From NCBI RefSeq assembly GCF_040649515.1, contig NZ_JBEZFP010000145.1, positions 1 through 22,702 of the forward strand: a DNA stretch of 22,702 nucleotides, read 5' to 3'. The notes under the pieces are model-generated. The model saw nothing but the letters and a program-made list of their open reading frames with translations. It made no database searches and had not been told where the DNA came from. Below are positions 1-8,131 of this stretch, piece by piece. Numbering within the stretch: the stretch's first letter is position 1; each line of letters begins with the position of its first letter. The position numbers and the translations under genes were made by a program. This stretch comes from Yinghuangia elevatio. GTDB lineage: Bacteria > Actinomycetota > Actinomycetes > Streptomycetales > Streptomycetaceae.

Positions 1-20
1 GGCGGTACGCGCGTACCGCC
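1..20. terminator. Perfect 20-bp palindrome downstream of the rhodanese gene
   Basis: GGCGGTACGC is followed at once by its exact reverse complement. It lies 16 bp past the stop of the minus-strand rhodanese gene. As RNA it could form an 8-bp stem with a GCGC loop, so it may be a terminator without a U-tract. The window starts here, so it could equally be an operator of a gene to the left. Confidence 0.45.
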
Positions 21-36
21 GCCGCACCGGCCGCGA

Positions 37-486
37 TCACTCCTCGACGGGCAGCCCCTCGGCCCGCCAGGCCTGGAAGCCGCCGATCATGTCGGTCGCG
101 CGCACGAGCCCGAGGTCCAGCAGCGACGCCGCCGCCAGGCTCGACGCGTAGCCCTCGTCGCACAGCACGATGACGCGGGCGTCGAACCCGGTCGCCTCCG
201 GCAGGCGCGCGTCGCCCTCCGGGTCGAAGCGCCACTCCAGGTGGTTGCGCTCGACGACCAGGGCGCCGGGGATGACGCCGTCGGCGGCGCGCTGCCCGGC
301 GTTGCGGGTGTCGACGAGCACCGCGCCGCGCGCGGCCTCCTCGAACGCCTCGCGCGCGGTGACGCGCGTGTAACGCGAACGGGCCGAGGCGAGCAGGGAG
401 TCCACTCGCGTCGGCCGGGGCTGCGGTGCGTCGGGATGCGGCTGAGGTGTGTCGGGATGCACCGGAGGTGTGGGAGAAGAGGTCAC
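37..486 (-). CDS. Rhodanese-like sulfurtransferase domain protein
   Basis: This is a 149-residue single-domain rhodanese, which in this family carries sulfane sulfur on an active-site cysteine as a persulfide. The active-site loop is CDEGYAS with Cys109. It is preceded by the usual LVDTR strand (57-61) and followed by a C-terminal GGFQAWRAEGLPV signature (135-147). The first 26 residues are Pro/His rich and contain two near-identical HPD[TA]PQP units; they are probably disordered. The start is GTG at 486, which overlaps the stop of the upstream cysteine dioxygenase gene by 4 bp (GTGA), so the two are translationally coupled. The pairing suggests work on sulfur released during cysteine breakdown; this is inference. 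The sulfur acceptor cannot be told from sequence. Confidence 0.9.
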   Translation of the reverse strand: MTSSPTPPVHPDTPQPHPDAPQPRPTRVDSLLASARSRYTRVTAREAFEEAARGAVLVDTRNAGQRAADGVIPGALVVERNHLEWRFDPEGDARLPEATGFDARVIVLCDEGYASSLAAASLLDLGLVRATDMIGGFQAWRAEGLPVEE

Positions 487-1049
487 CAGTGTTCCCCTGA
501 ACGCTCGACGCGAAGTTGCGGCAGCGGCTCGCTGCCGGGACGGGACAGGACATCGTGGTCCGCCTCGAACATCGTCATGGCGGTGAGGCGCGGGGCGTAC
601 ACGTGCACGCTCACGGCCGGCTCGGTGCCGACGTTGGTGACCTCGTGGACGTAGGTCGGGCCGAACACCCGGGTGGCGCCGGGGGTGAGCACCCGCTCGC
701 GGGCGCCGGCGCGGCGCAGCGGGGTGACGACGAGCGAGCGTTCGTGCAGCTCGCCGGCGACGACGGTGAACACGCCGGACGAGCCGCCGTGGTCGTGCAG
801 GCCGGTGCCCTGCCCGGGCAGCCAGCTCAGCAGCCAGACCTCGTGGTCGTCGGCGGCGTGCAGCAGCCGGTACCAGCGCGAGACCGGGTCGTACTCGACG
901 GTGTCGAGGGCGGCCGCGACCTCGGCGGCGTAGCGGGTCGCGAGGCCGGAGAGCCGGGCGACGGACGGACGGGTGACGGGCGCCGGCGGAACGGCGAGGC
1001 GGGCGGGTGCGGCGAGCGGGTCGCCGGCGACCGTGATGTCACTGGACAT
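483..1049 (-). CDS. Cysteine dioxygenase (cupin, type I)
   Basis: The 188-residue protein should oxidise L-cysteine to cysteine sulfinate with a non-haem Fe(II) centre. The cupin metal ligands are visible: HDH (His85, His87) in the first motif and His135 in YVHEV. Tyr152 of VHVYAP matches the active-site tyrosine. The protein has no cysteine at all, so the Cys-Tyr crosslink of mammalian CDO cannot form; bacterial CDOs usually lack it. The open frame runs up to 1250, but I chose the ATG at 1049. A GAGGA Shine-Dalgarno lies about 10 nt before it, and the upstream extension is low-complexity Arg/Pro. The gene is first in a two-gene operon with the rhodanese and is transcribed away from whiB. Confidence 0.9.
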   Translation of the reverse strand: MSSDITVAGDPLAAPARLAVPPAPVTRPSVARLSGLATRYAAEVAAALDTVEYDPVSRWYRLLHAADDHEVWLLSWLPGQGTGLHDHGGSSGVFTVVAGELHERSLVVTPLRRAGARERVLTPGATRVFGPTYVHEVTNVGTEPAVSVHVYAPRLTAMTMFEADHDVLSRPGSEPLPQLRVERSGEHW

Positions 1050-1885
1050 GCGCGGGAAGTCCTCGGGAGCGGTGGCGCGGCGGGGGAGGCCGCCGCGCGG
1101 GTCGGACTGGATCCGTGGTCCCGTACCGCCGGACCGCACGCCCTGTGCCGGGGCGTCGAGGGACCGGGGGCGGGAACCGGCAGGCGGCCGAGGCGCCGGC
1201 GGGAGTCCGGCGGCCGGACGCGGGTGGCGTCGCGGGCCGCGGAAGATCACCGCGGGTTCGAACCGGAGGGATGTCCCGGACGTACCTGGTCCTGGGCACC
1301 GCCTGCGCGGCGAGGGCGAAGCGAAAAGGCCGCCCTCAGCTCATACAGAAGGTGCGACAACACAGCGCAGCGGCGATCCGACGGAGGTCGGCGCGGCGAC
1401 TCCGGAGCGGCATGCGGTGTGCGGACATGACCAAAAGGACACCCGCAACACGGGTGGTCTGTCAACTCGGGGTGCGCCGGGTGGGTGAGGACAACCGGTC
1501 GTCTTCGCCGATTCGGGTGACGTTAGGGAGGCGGCAGTATTGCGAGGGTTGAAAAAGAGGGTGGTGGGGGAGTGATTTCCTGACATGTCGCCTGGCTGGT
1601 CTGCCGGCGCGGTTGTCCGCTGTGACGTCGGTCATTCCGGTGAGATTTTCCCCCGAAGCGGGGAACCCTGATGAGCGCGCGACGCGTAGGTCCATTACGA
1701 GTCGGCATCGGACGGGTTGGTCCGGAGGACGTCGACGAGACCGGAGCAATGCATGGGGTAGCGCATGAGGCGTTGTCGCAACAAACGCGGGTTGATTGAT
1801 ATGTCCGTGTTTGGTGGAATACGTCCAACCCGCGGGCTGGTGTGGTCCCGGGGGGTGAATCCGGGCTCCAATAGCAGAGCTCGGC
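1050..1885. other. Long upstream region between cdo and whiB, no convincing gene
   Basis: These roughly 840 bases hold only overlapping, low-quality reading frames, and their right half is clearly lower in GC than the flanks. Structures seen: a hairpin CACCCG-5 nt-CGGGTG (1440-1456); a purine-rich stretch around 1540-1575; a 9-bp inverted repeat CGCGGGTTG / CAACCCGCG (1786-1794 and 1826-1834); and a weak second promoter candidate for whiB, TTGATT-17-TGGAAT (1792-1820). The region probably carries the cdo promoter and a large whiB control region. An unannotated small RNA is possible but not shown. Confidence 0.5.
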
Positions 1886-1915
1886 TTGACGGGACAGTAA
1901 CGACGCGCTTGTAAT
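1886..1915 (+). promoter_or_regulatory. whiB promoter
   Basis: TTGACG (1886-1891), an 18-bp spacer, then TGTAAT (1910-1915). This is a close match to the principal actinobacterial sigma factor consensus (TTGACA / TATAAT). The predicted start of transcription is near 1922, giving a leader of about 66 nt before the whiB ATG. Confidence 0.65.
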
Positions 1916-1925
1916 TTCACACATG

Positions 1926-1947
1926 CTGTGACCATTGCTGGTCACAG
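1926..1947. promoter_or_regulatory. Perfect 8-bp inverted repeat at the whiB start, BldD-type operator candidate
   Basis: CTGTGACC, 6 nt, then GGTCACAG: a perfect dyad just after the -10 and over the predicted start. Its half-sites fit the BldD pattern (A)GTGA-n-TCAC(C) described in Streptomyces, and whiB is a reported BldD target there. It could also fold as a leader hairpin. Confidence 0.55.
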
Positions 1948-1987
1948 ATAAATAACGGGGACGTAAAAAGGGTCGAGGAGGCACGCG

Positions 1988-2263
1988 ATGGGCGAGCTCT
2001 TGCAGCTGCTGGTCGAGGACGGCGTGATGGAGGGAGAGGAGGAGGAACTCACCTGGCAGGAGCGGGCGCTCTGCGCGCAGACGGATCCCGAGTCCTTCTT
2101 TCCGGAAAAGGGGGGTTCGACCCGTGAGGCCAAGAAGGTCTGCTTCTCCTGCGAGGTCCGCGACGAATGCCTTGAGTACGCCCTCGCCAACGACGAGCGG
2201 TTCGGCATCTGGGGCGGCCTGTCGGAGCGCGAGCGCCGCCGCCTGAAGAAGCGCGCGGTCTGA
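1988..2263 (+). CDS. whiB: Sporulation regulator WhiB ([4Fe-4S] Wbl protein)
   Basis: WhiB is the founding member of the Wbl family. It binds an oxygen- and NO-sensitive [4Fe-4S] cluster and, in Streptomyces, works with WhiA to start sporulation septation and stop aerial growth. The 91-residue protein has the four cluster cysteines (Cys29, then Cys52, Cys55 and Cys61 in CxxCxxxxxC), the GIWGG turn (73-77) and the basic C-terminal tail RERRRLKKR. The core from WQERALCAQTDP to the end is almost that of S. coelicolor WhiB; only the acidic N-terminus (EGEEEEL) differs. GAGGAGG (1975-1981) lies 6 nt before the ATG. I see no TTA codon, so no direct bldA control. The long upstream region suggests complex developmental control. 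Confidence 0.97.
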   Translation: MGELLQLLVEDGVMEGEEEELTWQERALCAQTDPESFFPEKGGSTREAKKVCFSCEVRDECLEYALANDERFGIWGGLSERERRRLKKRAV

Positions 2264-2317
2264 CGCCCCGTCCGGCAACGCGTCCGACGACACGTCCGAC
2301 GCGGCACCGAGCCGTGG

Positions 2318-2334
2318 CCTGACGAGCAGTCAGG
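2318..2334 (+). terminator. Possible whiB terminator hairpin
   Basis: CCTGAC-5 nt-GTCAGG, a perfect 6-bp stem 54 nt after the whiB stop. It is short and has no U-tract, so this is a weak call. The rest of 2264-2516 shows no gene. Confidence 0.35.
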
Positions 2335-2516
2335 TTGCCTGGCCGGCAAACGCCGTACAACACATCGCACCGTCCCGCCCGGGAACCTGCCGATCCCGGG
2401 CCGGCATCACGGACCGACCCGGCGCCGTGGCCGCGGTCGCGTAGTGTGGGGCCGTCCAGCCGGGTGCTGGATGATCTCCGCCGTCGCTCCCGAGCCTCCC
2501 GGGGTCCTCAACCCTG

Positions 2517-5500
2517 ATGCCACTTTTCACGCAACAGTCGGCCTATGCGCACGCGCCGGCGTACCCGAGACATGTCGTCACCGCGATCCTCGTCGCCCAC
2601 GACGGCGCACGTTGGCTGCCCGGCACCCTGACCGGACTCCTCGGTCAGGAACGCCCCGTGCAGCGCGTCGTCGCCGTCGACACCGGCAGCACCGACGCCA
2701 CCCCCCGGCTCCTCGAGGACGCCCTCGGGCCCACCTCGGTGATCCGCACCGACCGCACCGCGACCTTCGGCGCCGCGGTCGCCGACGCCGTCCGCACCGT
2801 GCCGGTCGCCGACGCCGCCTCGCTCCCTTATGCCGTCGACGGATACGTCGCCGCCACCGACCCCTACGGCCCCGACTCGTTCGGGCGTCCGGACGAGTCC
2901 TACCCCGGCGGCCGGTCCGGCGAACTCGTCGAGTGGCTGTGGCTCCTGCACGACGACAGCGAGCCCGCGCCCGACGCGCTGCACCTGCTGCTCCGCGCCG
3001 CCGACGAACTCCCCTCCGCGGGCGTGCTCGGCCCCAAGGTGCGCAGCTGGTACGACCGGCGCCGCCTCCTCGAGGTCGGCACCACCATCGCCCGCAGCGG
3101 GCGGCGCTGGACCGGCCTGGAGCGCCGCGAGCAGGACCAGGGGCAGCACGACGCGGTCCGCGGCGTGCTCGCGGTCGGCAGCGCCGGGCTCCTGGTACGC
3201 CGCGATGTATGGGAGCAATTGGGGGGATTCGACCCCCGGTTGCCCTTCGGCCGCGACGACACCGACTTCTGCTGGCGTACCAACGCCGCCGGCCACCGCG
3301 TCGTGGTCGTCCCCGAAGCCGTCGTCCTGCACGCCGAAGCGGCCACCCGCGAACGGCGGCCCATCGACTGCGCGGCCGACCACCCGCACCGGGTCGACCG
3401 CGCGGGCGCCGTGTACACGCTGCTCGCCAACTCCCCCGGCAAGACGCTCCCGCTGACCTGGCTCCGGCTGTTCTTCGGCACCATCGTCCGCGTCCTCGGC
3501 TACCTCGTCGGCAAGCTGCCGCGCATGGCGCTCGACGAGTTCATCGGGGTCTACTCGGTCCTCCTGCGCCCGTACCGCTTCATCTCGGGCCGCCGTGCCC
3601 GCGCGCGGACACGTGTCGTCGACGACGCCGACTTCCGCGACCTGTTCCCCCCGCGCGGGGCAAGCGTGCGGCACGCGTTCGACGCGCTGGTCGGCAGCAT
3701 CAGCCGCCGCGTCGAACCGGAGGGCGCCCGCGCCCGCAACAGCGTGCTGGAGAGCGGGCCCACCTCCGAGGACACCGACGACCTCGAAGTCGAGAACTTC
3801 GCCCGGCTGCGCGCCGTCGTGCAGCGGCCCGGCGTCGCACTCGCGGTCCTGCTCCTGCTCGTCACGCTGGCCGCCGCACGCGACATCCTCACCGGCGGGC
3901 GACTCCTGGGCGGCGCGCTGCTGCCCGTGCCCGACACCGCCGGCGACCTCATCTCGCGGTTCACCGAGACCTGGCACGGCGTCGGACTCGGCGGCGACAG
4001 CGCCGCGCCGCCGTACCTCGCAATCGTCGGCGCGCTCGGCGTCGTGCTCTTCGGCAGCGCCGGAACCGCCGTCAGCGTCCTGCTGATCGGCAGCGTCCCG
4101 CTCGCCGGCATCACCGCGTACCTCAGCGCCCGCAAGCTCGTGGCAAGCAGTCTGGTGCGCGCCTGGGGTGCCGCGGTGTACGCGCTCCTCCCCGTCGCCA
4201 CGGGTGCCGTCGCCCAGGGCCGCATCGGCACCGCCGTCGTCCTGATCGTCGCGCCGATCGTCGCGCGCGGCGCCGTCCAGGTCGCCGGCCTCGGCGGGCT
4301 CAACGCGTCGTGGCGTGCCGCCTGGGGCACCGGCCTCGCGCTGGCCGTCGCGGTCGCCTTCGTCCCGCTCAGCTGGGTCATCGCCGTCGTGCTGGCGGTC
4401 GCGGCGCTGCCCGCCGCGTACTTCGCCGGGACCCTCGGCAAGGGGCTCGTCGCCCGCGTGCTCATCATGCTGGCGGTGCCCATCGCGCTGCTCGTGCCGT
4501 GGTCGCTCGAACTCCTGAGCGGCGACCGGCTCCTGCTCGAACCGGGCCTCGCCCCCGAAGGCCTGTCCGAGCGCGGCGCACACCCGGTCGGCCTCATGCT
4601 GCTCGACCCGGGCGGCCCCGGCACCATCACCATGTTCGTGGGAATCGGCCTGCTCCTCGCGGCGCTCGCCGCACTGCTGCGCGACTCGCGGCGCCGTGCC
4701 GTGCTGACCGCGTGGGCCGTCGCCGCGATCGGACTGGTCGTCGCGATCGTCGTCAGCCGCATCGAGGTCACCGCGCCCGCGGACGGCAGCGCCGTCGCCG
4801 CATGGCCCGGGGTCGCCACCATCGTCGTCGGACTCGGATACGTCGCCGCCGCCATGGTCGGCGCCGAGGACGCCCGCGCCCGCGTCACCGCCATCAGCTT
4901 CGGCTGGCGCCAGCCGGCCGCGGTGGTCGTCGCCGTCATCGCCGCCGTCACACCGCTCGCCGCGGCGGGCGCGTGGCTCTGGCAGGGCGCGTCCGGGCCG
5001 CTGGACCGGCAGGGCGGGCCGTACCTCCCGGCCTTCATCGCGTCCGACAACACCAACTCCGACCGGGCCCGCACGCTGGTCCTGCGCACCGACCCGGCGG
5101 GCGCGGTCACCGCCACACTCGTGCGCGGCAGCGGCATCTACCTCGGCGACGCCGACGTCGCCCCCGAGCCCGACGACCACAAGGCCCTCGACGAGTACGT
5201 CGCGGCCTTCCTGTCCGGGACCGGCAGCGCCGACGCACACGGGCTGGCCGCCTTCGCTATCCGCTACATCCTCGTGCAGCCCTCCTCCGACCCGGCCGTC
5301 ATCACCCGTCTCGACGGCACACCGGGCCTGCTGCGCAAGTCCGCGGAGAACGGCACCACGTTGTGGCGGGTCGAGGGTGTCACCGCCCGGGTCAGCATCA
5401 CGCAGCCCGACGGCACGTCCGTGCCGGTCGCCTCCGGTCCCGACGACGTCGCGACCAGGATCGACCCCGGTCCCGAGGGCCGCATCCTCAACCTGGCCGA

Positions 5501-6500
5501 ACGCCCCGACGCGGGATGGCGCGCCACCCTCGACGGACGCCCGCTCAAGTCCGCCCCCGCGGCGGCCCGCGGCGACGGAACCTGGGGCCAGGCCTTCCAA
5601 CTCCCGGCCTCCGGCGGCCGACTGGCCGTCACGTACGAAGGCGGCAGCCGCAACGTGTGGCTGATCGCCCAGGGCGTGCTGCTCCTCGTCGTCGTGGTCC
5701 TCGCGCTGCCCGCCCGGCGGCGCGGCACCGACGACGACCTGCCGGAGACCGGCACGGGCCGCCGGGCCGCCGGCATCCCCGCCCAGGGCGGCGGCGAGGC
5801 CGGAGTGTCCGAGGTGTCCGCGACGCTGCCCGGCGGCGGACGCCGGGCGCGCCGCGTCCGGGCGGCCGCCGAGGCGGAGGGCACGGGGGCCCCCGATCCC
5901 ACGCCGACCGGCACCGACACCGGTTCGCTGTTCGTGCCGGCCTCCCCGGGGACGGCGACGGCCACCGAGCCCGAGCCCGCCGCGGCACCCGACGACGACT
6001 GGGACCTCGCCCGCTACGCGCGCGGCTTCCAGCCCCGCGAGGGCATCCCCGGCGACGGCGGCGGCGGTTACCCCGAGGACGCGGTGCCGCAGCAGGGCGG
6101 CTACGCCGGTCCCGGCGCCGACCACGACACGGGCTCCTACGGCTACGAGCAGCCCGCGTACGCCCCCGGCTACGAGCAGTCCGGCTACCCGCAGCAGGGC
6201 TACCAGGACGGCGGCTACGACCAGTCCGGCTACGAGCAGTCCGGCTACGGCCAGGGCGCCTACCCGCAACAGGCGTACGACCCCTCCGGTGCGCCGCAGG
6301 CCTACCCCGACCCCGGCCGCGAGCCGGGCGGTTACGGCCCGGACGGCTACGGCGCGGAGGGCTACGGGCAGGCCGGCTACGGTCCGCCGTACGACCCGAA
6401 CACGCCGCCCCCGTACCCGGCTTCGCCGCCGGACCAGGCACCCGGTGACGACGACCCGTGGCCGCCGCAGCAGCCGCCCCGACCCGGAGGCACCCGGTGA
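2517..6500 (+). CDS. Large membrane glycosyltransferase, GT2 domain, Tyr/Gly/Gln-rich tail
   Basis: This 1327-residue protein begins with a GT-A family 2 domain (about 20-270). It shows DTGSTDAT at 55-62, the metal/nucleotide DD in HDDSEP (D146, D147) and the acceptor-side motif GFDPRLPFGRDDTDF (237-251). A multi-pass membrane region follows, with roughly ten hydrophobic segments between 440 and 825. Next is a probable extracytoplasmic part of about 200 residues, then a last membrane helix (1047-1065). The final 260 residues should be cytoplasmic; 1196-1300 is a low-complexity GY/EQSGY/PQQ repeat with 19 tyrosines. It is the only ATG/GTG start after an in-frame TGA at 2472; the Shine-Dalgarno is poor. 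Family members sit at this place in many actinobacteria, but donor and acceptor are unknown to me. Mannose genes nearby suggest a mannosylated envelope product (inference). Confidence 0.85.
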   Translation: MPLFTQQSAYAHAPAYPRHVVTAILVAHDGARWLPGTLTGLLGQERPVQRVVAVDTGSTDATPRLLEDALGPTSVIRTDRTATFGAAVADAVRTVPVADAASLPYAVDGYVAATDPYGPDSFGRPDESYPGGRSGELVEWLWLLHDDSEPAPDALHLLLRAADELPSAGVLGPKVRSWYDRRRLLEVGTTIARSGRRWTGLERREQDQGQHDAVRGVLAVGSAGLLVRRDVWEQLGGFDPRLPFGRDDTDFCWRTNAAGHRVVVVPEAVVLHAEAATRERRPIDCAADHPHRVDRAGAVYTLLANSPGKTLPLTWLRLFFGTIVRVLGYLVGKLPRMALDEFIGVYSVLLRPYRFISGRRARARTRVVDDADFRDLFPPRGASVRHAFDALVGSISRRVEPEGARARNSVLESGPTSEDTDDLEVENFARLRAVVQRPGVALAVLLLLVTLAAARDILTGGRLLGGALLPVPDTAGDLISRFTETWHGVGLGGDSAAPPYLAIVGALGVVLFGSAGTAVSVLLIGSVPLAGITAYLSARKLVASSLVRAWGAAVYALLPVATGAVAQGRIGTAVVLIVAPIVARGAVQVAGLGGLNASWRAAWGTGLALAVAVAFVPLSWVIAVVLAVAALPAAYFAGTLGKGLVARVLIMLAVPIALLVPWSLELLSGDRLLLEPGLAPEGLSERGAHPVGLMLLDPGGPGTITMFVGIGLLLAALAALLRDSRRRAVLTAWAVAAIGLVVAIVVSRIEVTAPADGSAVAAWPGVATIVVGLGYVAAAMVGAEDARARVTAISFGWRQPAAVVVAVIAAVTPLAAAGAWLWQGASGPLDRQGGPYLPAFIASDNTNSDRARTLVLRTDPAGAVTATLVRGSGIYLGDADVAPEPDDHKALDEYVAAFLSGTGSADAHGLAAFAIRYILVQPSSDPAVITRLDGTPGLLRKSAENGTTLWRVEGVTARVSITQPDGTSVPVASGPDDVATRIDPGPEGRILNLAERPDAGWRATLDGRPLKSAPAAARGDGTWGQAFQLPASGGRLAVTYEGGSRNVWLIAQGVLLLVVVVLALPARRRGTDDDLPETGTGRRAAGIPAQGGGEAGVSEVSATLPGGGRRARRVRAAAEAEGTGAPDPTPTGTDTGSLFVPASPGTATATEPEPAAAPDDDWDLARYARGFQPREGIPGDGGGGYPEDAVPQQGGYAGPGADHDTGSYGYEQPAYAPGYEQSGYPQQGYQDGGYDQSGYEQSGYGQGAYPQQAYDPSGAPQAYPDPGREPGGYGPDGYGAEGYGQAGYGPPYDPNTPPPYPASPPDQAPGDDDPWPPQQPPRPGGTR

Positions 6501-7966
6501 AGCGCACGACCCTCTCCCTGGCCGCCGCCGTCGCCGTCCTCGCGGTGATCGTCGGCCTCGCGACGCTCACGCGCCCGTCGTCGAGCCGAGCCGCCGACGC
6601 GACCCCGCCGAAGCAGGTCCCGGTCGAACGCGCCGAGGCGGTCTGCCCGCAGGTGCGCACGCTGGACGGGGCGTCGACGCTCTACACCGCCTACAGCCCC
6701 GGCAACGGCTCCGCGACGGGCGGCGCGGCCAAGCTTGCCAACCTCGGCGACAAGGCCGAGCGCGGCAAGCTCGACACCCCCGGCCGCCCGGGCTCGGTCG
6801 CCATCGACGGCAAGGAGGTGCCCGCGGTCGGCTGGGGCACCGACGGCGCCTTCGCGCCCGGCTTCTCGGCGCAGGCGACCACGCGCCTCGGCAACGGCGC
6901 GGGCCGCGGCCTGGCCGGGGTGCAGTGCCAAGCCCCGGGCACCGACCAGTGGTTCGTCGGCACGTCGACCGCCGACAACCGCGAGGCGTACCTCTACCTC
7001 AGCAACAGCACCAACGTCGCGGCGCAGGTCGACGTCGAGTTGTACGGACCCGACGGGCCGATCGCCGCCGAGGGTGTGCGCGGCCTCACGTTCACCCCGG
7101 GCGAGTCGCAGAACATCATGCTCAAGCCCCTCGCGCCGAATGTCCCGGTCGTCGCGGTGCACGTGCTGGCCCGCTCCGGCCGTATTGCCGCCGCCGTACG
7201 CGACCAGCAGGGCATCGCCGGCAACGACTGGCTCCCGCAAGCCGCGGGCAGCGGAAGGTCGTTCGTGGTGCCGGGCCTGCCCGAGGACGCCACCAACGTG
7301 CGCCTGACGCTGTTCGGCGCGAGCGACACCGACACCGACGTGAGCATCGAAGTCGTAGGCAAGGCCAGCACCTTCAAGCCCGCCGGCTTCGAGAGCGCGC
7401 TCGTCAAGCGCGGCAAGGTGACCGAGGTCGACCTCGGCGACATCACCAAGGGCGAGGCCTCGGCGCTGCGGCTGACCGCCGCGCGTGCGGACGTGCTCGT
7501 GGGCGTACGCGTGACCCGCGGCACCGGCGACACGACCGACGTGGCGTACCTGGCGGCGACCCCCGAACTGTCCGGCCGCGCCGTGATGGCCGACAACCGG
7601 GCGGGCGGAACGCTGGGCACCGTCGTGTACCTGACGGCGCCTCAGGGAGCCGCGAAGGTCAAGCTCACCTCCACGGCGGGCGCCGAGCCGGCCACCGCCG
7701 AGGTCGACATCCCGGCGGGCACCACCGTCGGCGTCCCGGCGCCGGTCCCCGCGGGGGCGGCCCAGTTCGCGCTGACCATCGAGCCGGCGGCCGGCTCCGG
7801 GCCGGTCCACGCCGCCCGCATGGTGGCCGAACAGATGGACAAGGTCCCGATGTTCACGGTCCAGGGCGCGACGGCCGCGCGTGACACGGTCGCACTGCCC
7901 ACCGTGTCCGGCGACATGTCGATCATGGTGCCGGAGGAGAAGCCGGAGTCCCCGAAGAAGAAGTAG
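6497..7966 (+). CDS. DUF5719 family secreted or membrane-anchored protein
   Basis: The 489-residue protein has a Lys/Arg start and one hydrophobic segment (about 6-24) that is either an uncleaved signal anchor or a signal peptide. The remainder is Gly/Ala/Thr-rich with alternating beta-strand patterns and should be extracytoplasmic. It has just two cysteines, Cys50 (EAVCPQ) and Cys144 (GVQCQA), a likely disulfide. The C-terminus is a charged KPESPKKK tail. I chose GTG at 6497 because GGAGG (6486-6490) lies 6 nt before it and it overlaps the glycosyltransferase stop by GTGA, so the two are translationally coupled. DUF5719 proteins regularly follow this glycosyltransferase. A role as its outside-facing partner is likely but unproven. 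Confidence 0.85.
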   Translation: MKRTTLSLAAAVAVLAVIVGLATLTRPSSSRAADATPPKQVPVERAEAVCPQVRTLDGASTLYTAYSPGNGSATGGAAKLANLGDKAERGKLDTPGRPGSVAIDGKEVPAVGWGTDGAFAPGFSAQATTRLGNGAGRGLAGVQCQAPGTDQWFVGTSTADNREAYLYLSNSTNVAAQVDVELYGPDGPIAAEGVRGLTFTPGESQNIMLKPLAPNVPVVAVHVLARSGRIAAAVRDQQGIAGNDWLPQAAGSGRSFVVPGLPEDATNVRLTLFGASDTDTDVSIEVVGKASTFKPAGFESALVKRGKVTEVDLGDITKGEASALRLTAARADVLVGVRVTRGTGDTTDVAYLAATPELSGRAVMADNRAGGTLGTVVYLTAPQGAAKVKLTSTAGAEPATAEVDIPAGTTVGVPAPVPAGAAQFALTIEPAAGSGPVHAARMVAEQMDKVPMFTVQGATAARDTVALPTVSGDMSIMVPEEKPESPKKK

Positions 7967-7973
7967 AACGCGA

Positions 7974-8005
7974 CCGGTTCGGCCGTACGGGGGGCGGCCG
8001 ACCGG
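7974..8005. terminator. Terminator hairpin between convergent genes
   Basis: CCGGT-(T bulge)-CGGCCG, a 9-nt loop, then CGGCCG-ACCGG: an 11-bp stem 8 nt after the DUF5719 stop. It could serve both the glycosyltransferase operon and the convergent metallopeptidase gene. A short degenerate tandem repeat CAGGCCG..CGGGGGC follows at 8065-8095. Confidence 0.65.
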
Positions 8006-8131
8006 GTCCGCCGCCGGCGGGCCGTCACTCGGAGCAGGTCGGCCGAGCACGTGGGCCGGGGGGTCAGGCCGTCGGGGGCCAGGCCGCCCGGGGGCAGGCT
8101 GCCGAGGACGGGCCGCGGGCCGCGGCGTCCG

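Noticed and set aside
1250..1275. GGTTCGAACC, resembling a tRNA T-arm
   Set aside because: Only 3 bp of stem fit and no acceptor, D or anticodon arm surrounds it.
1247..1465. Minus-strand leader-peptide candidate with PCCGCP near its start, upstream of cysteine dioxygenase
   Set aside because: A cysteine-rich leader would be attractive, but the start is a TTG without Shine-Dalgarno, 400 bp from the gene, and a cysteine-shortage attenuator makes little sense for a catabolic enzyme.
1926..1947. CRP-like site
   Set aside because: TGTGA and TCACA are present but separated by 10 nt instead of 6, so the usual CRP spacing is not met.
2444..6448. 1334-codon plus-strand and 1253-codon minus-strand open frames over the glycosyltransferase
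   Set aside because: Both are Arg/Pro- or Gly/Asp-rich shadows of the true frame, as expected at this GC content; neither has domain motifs.
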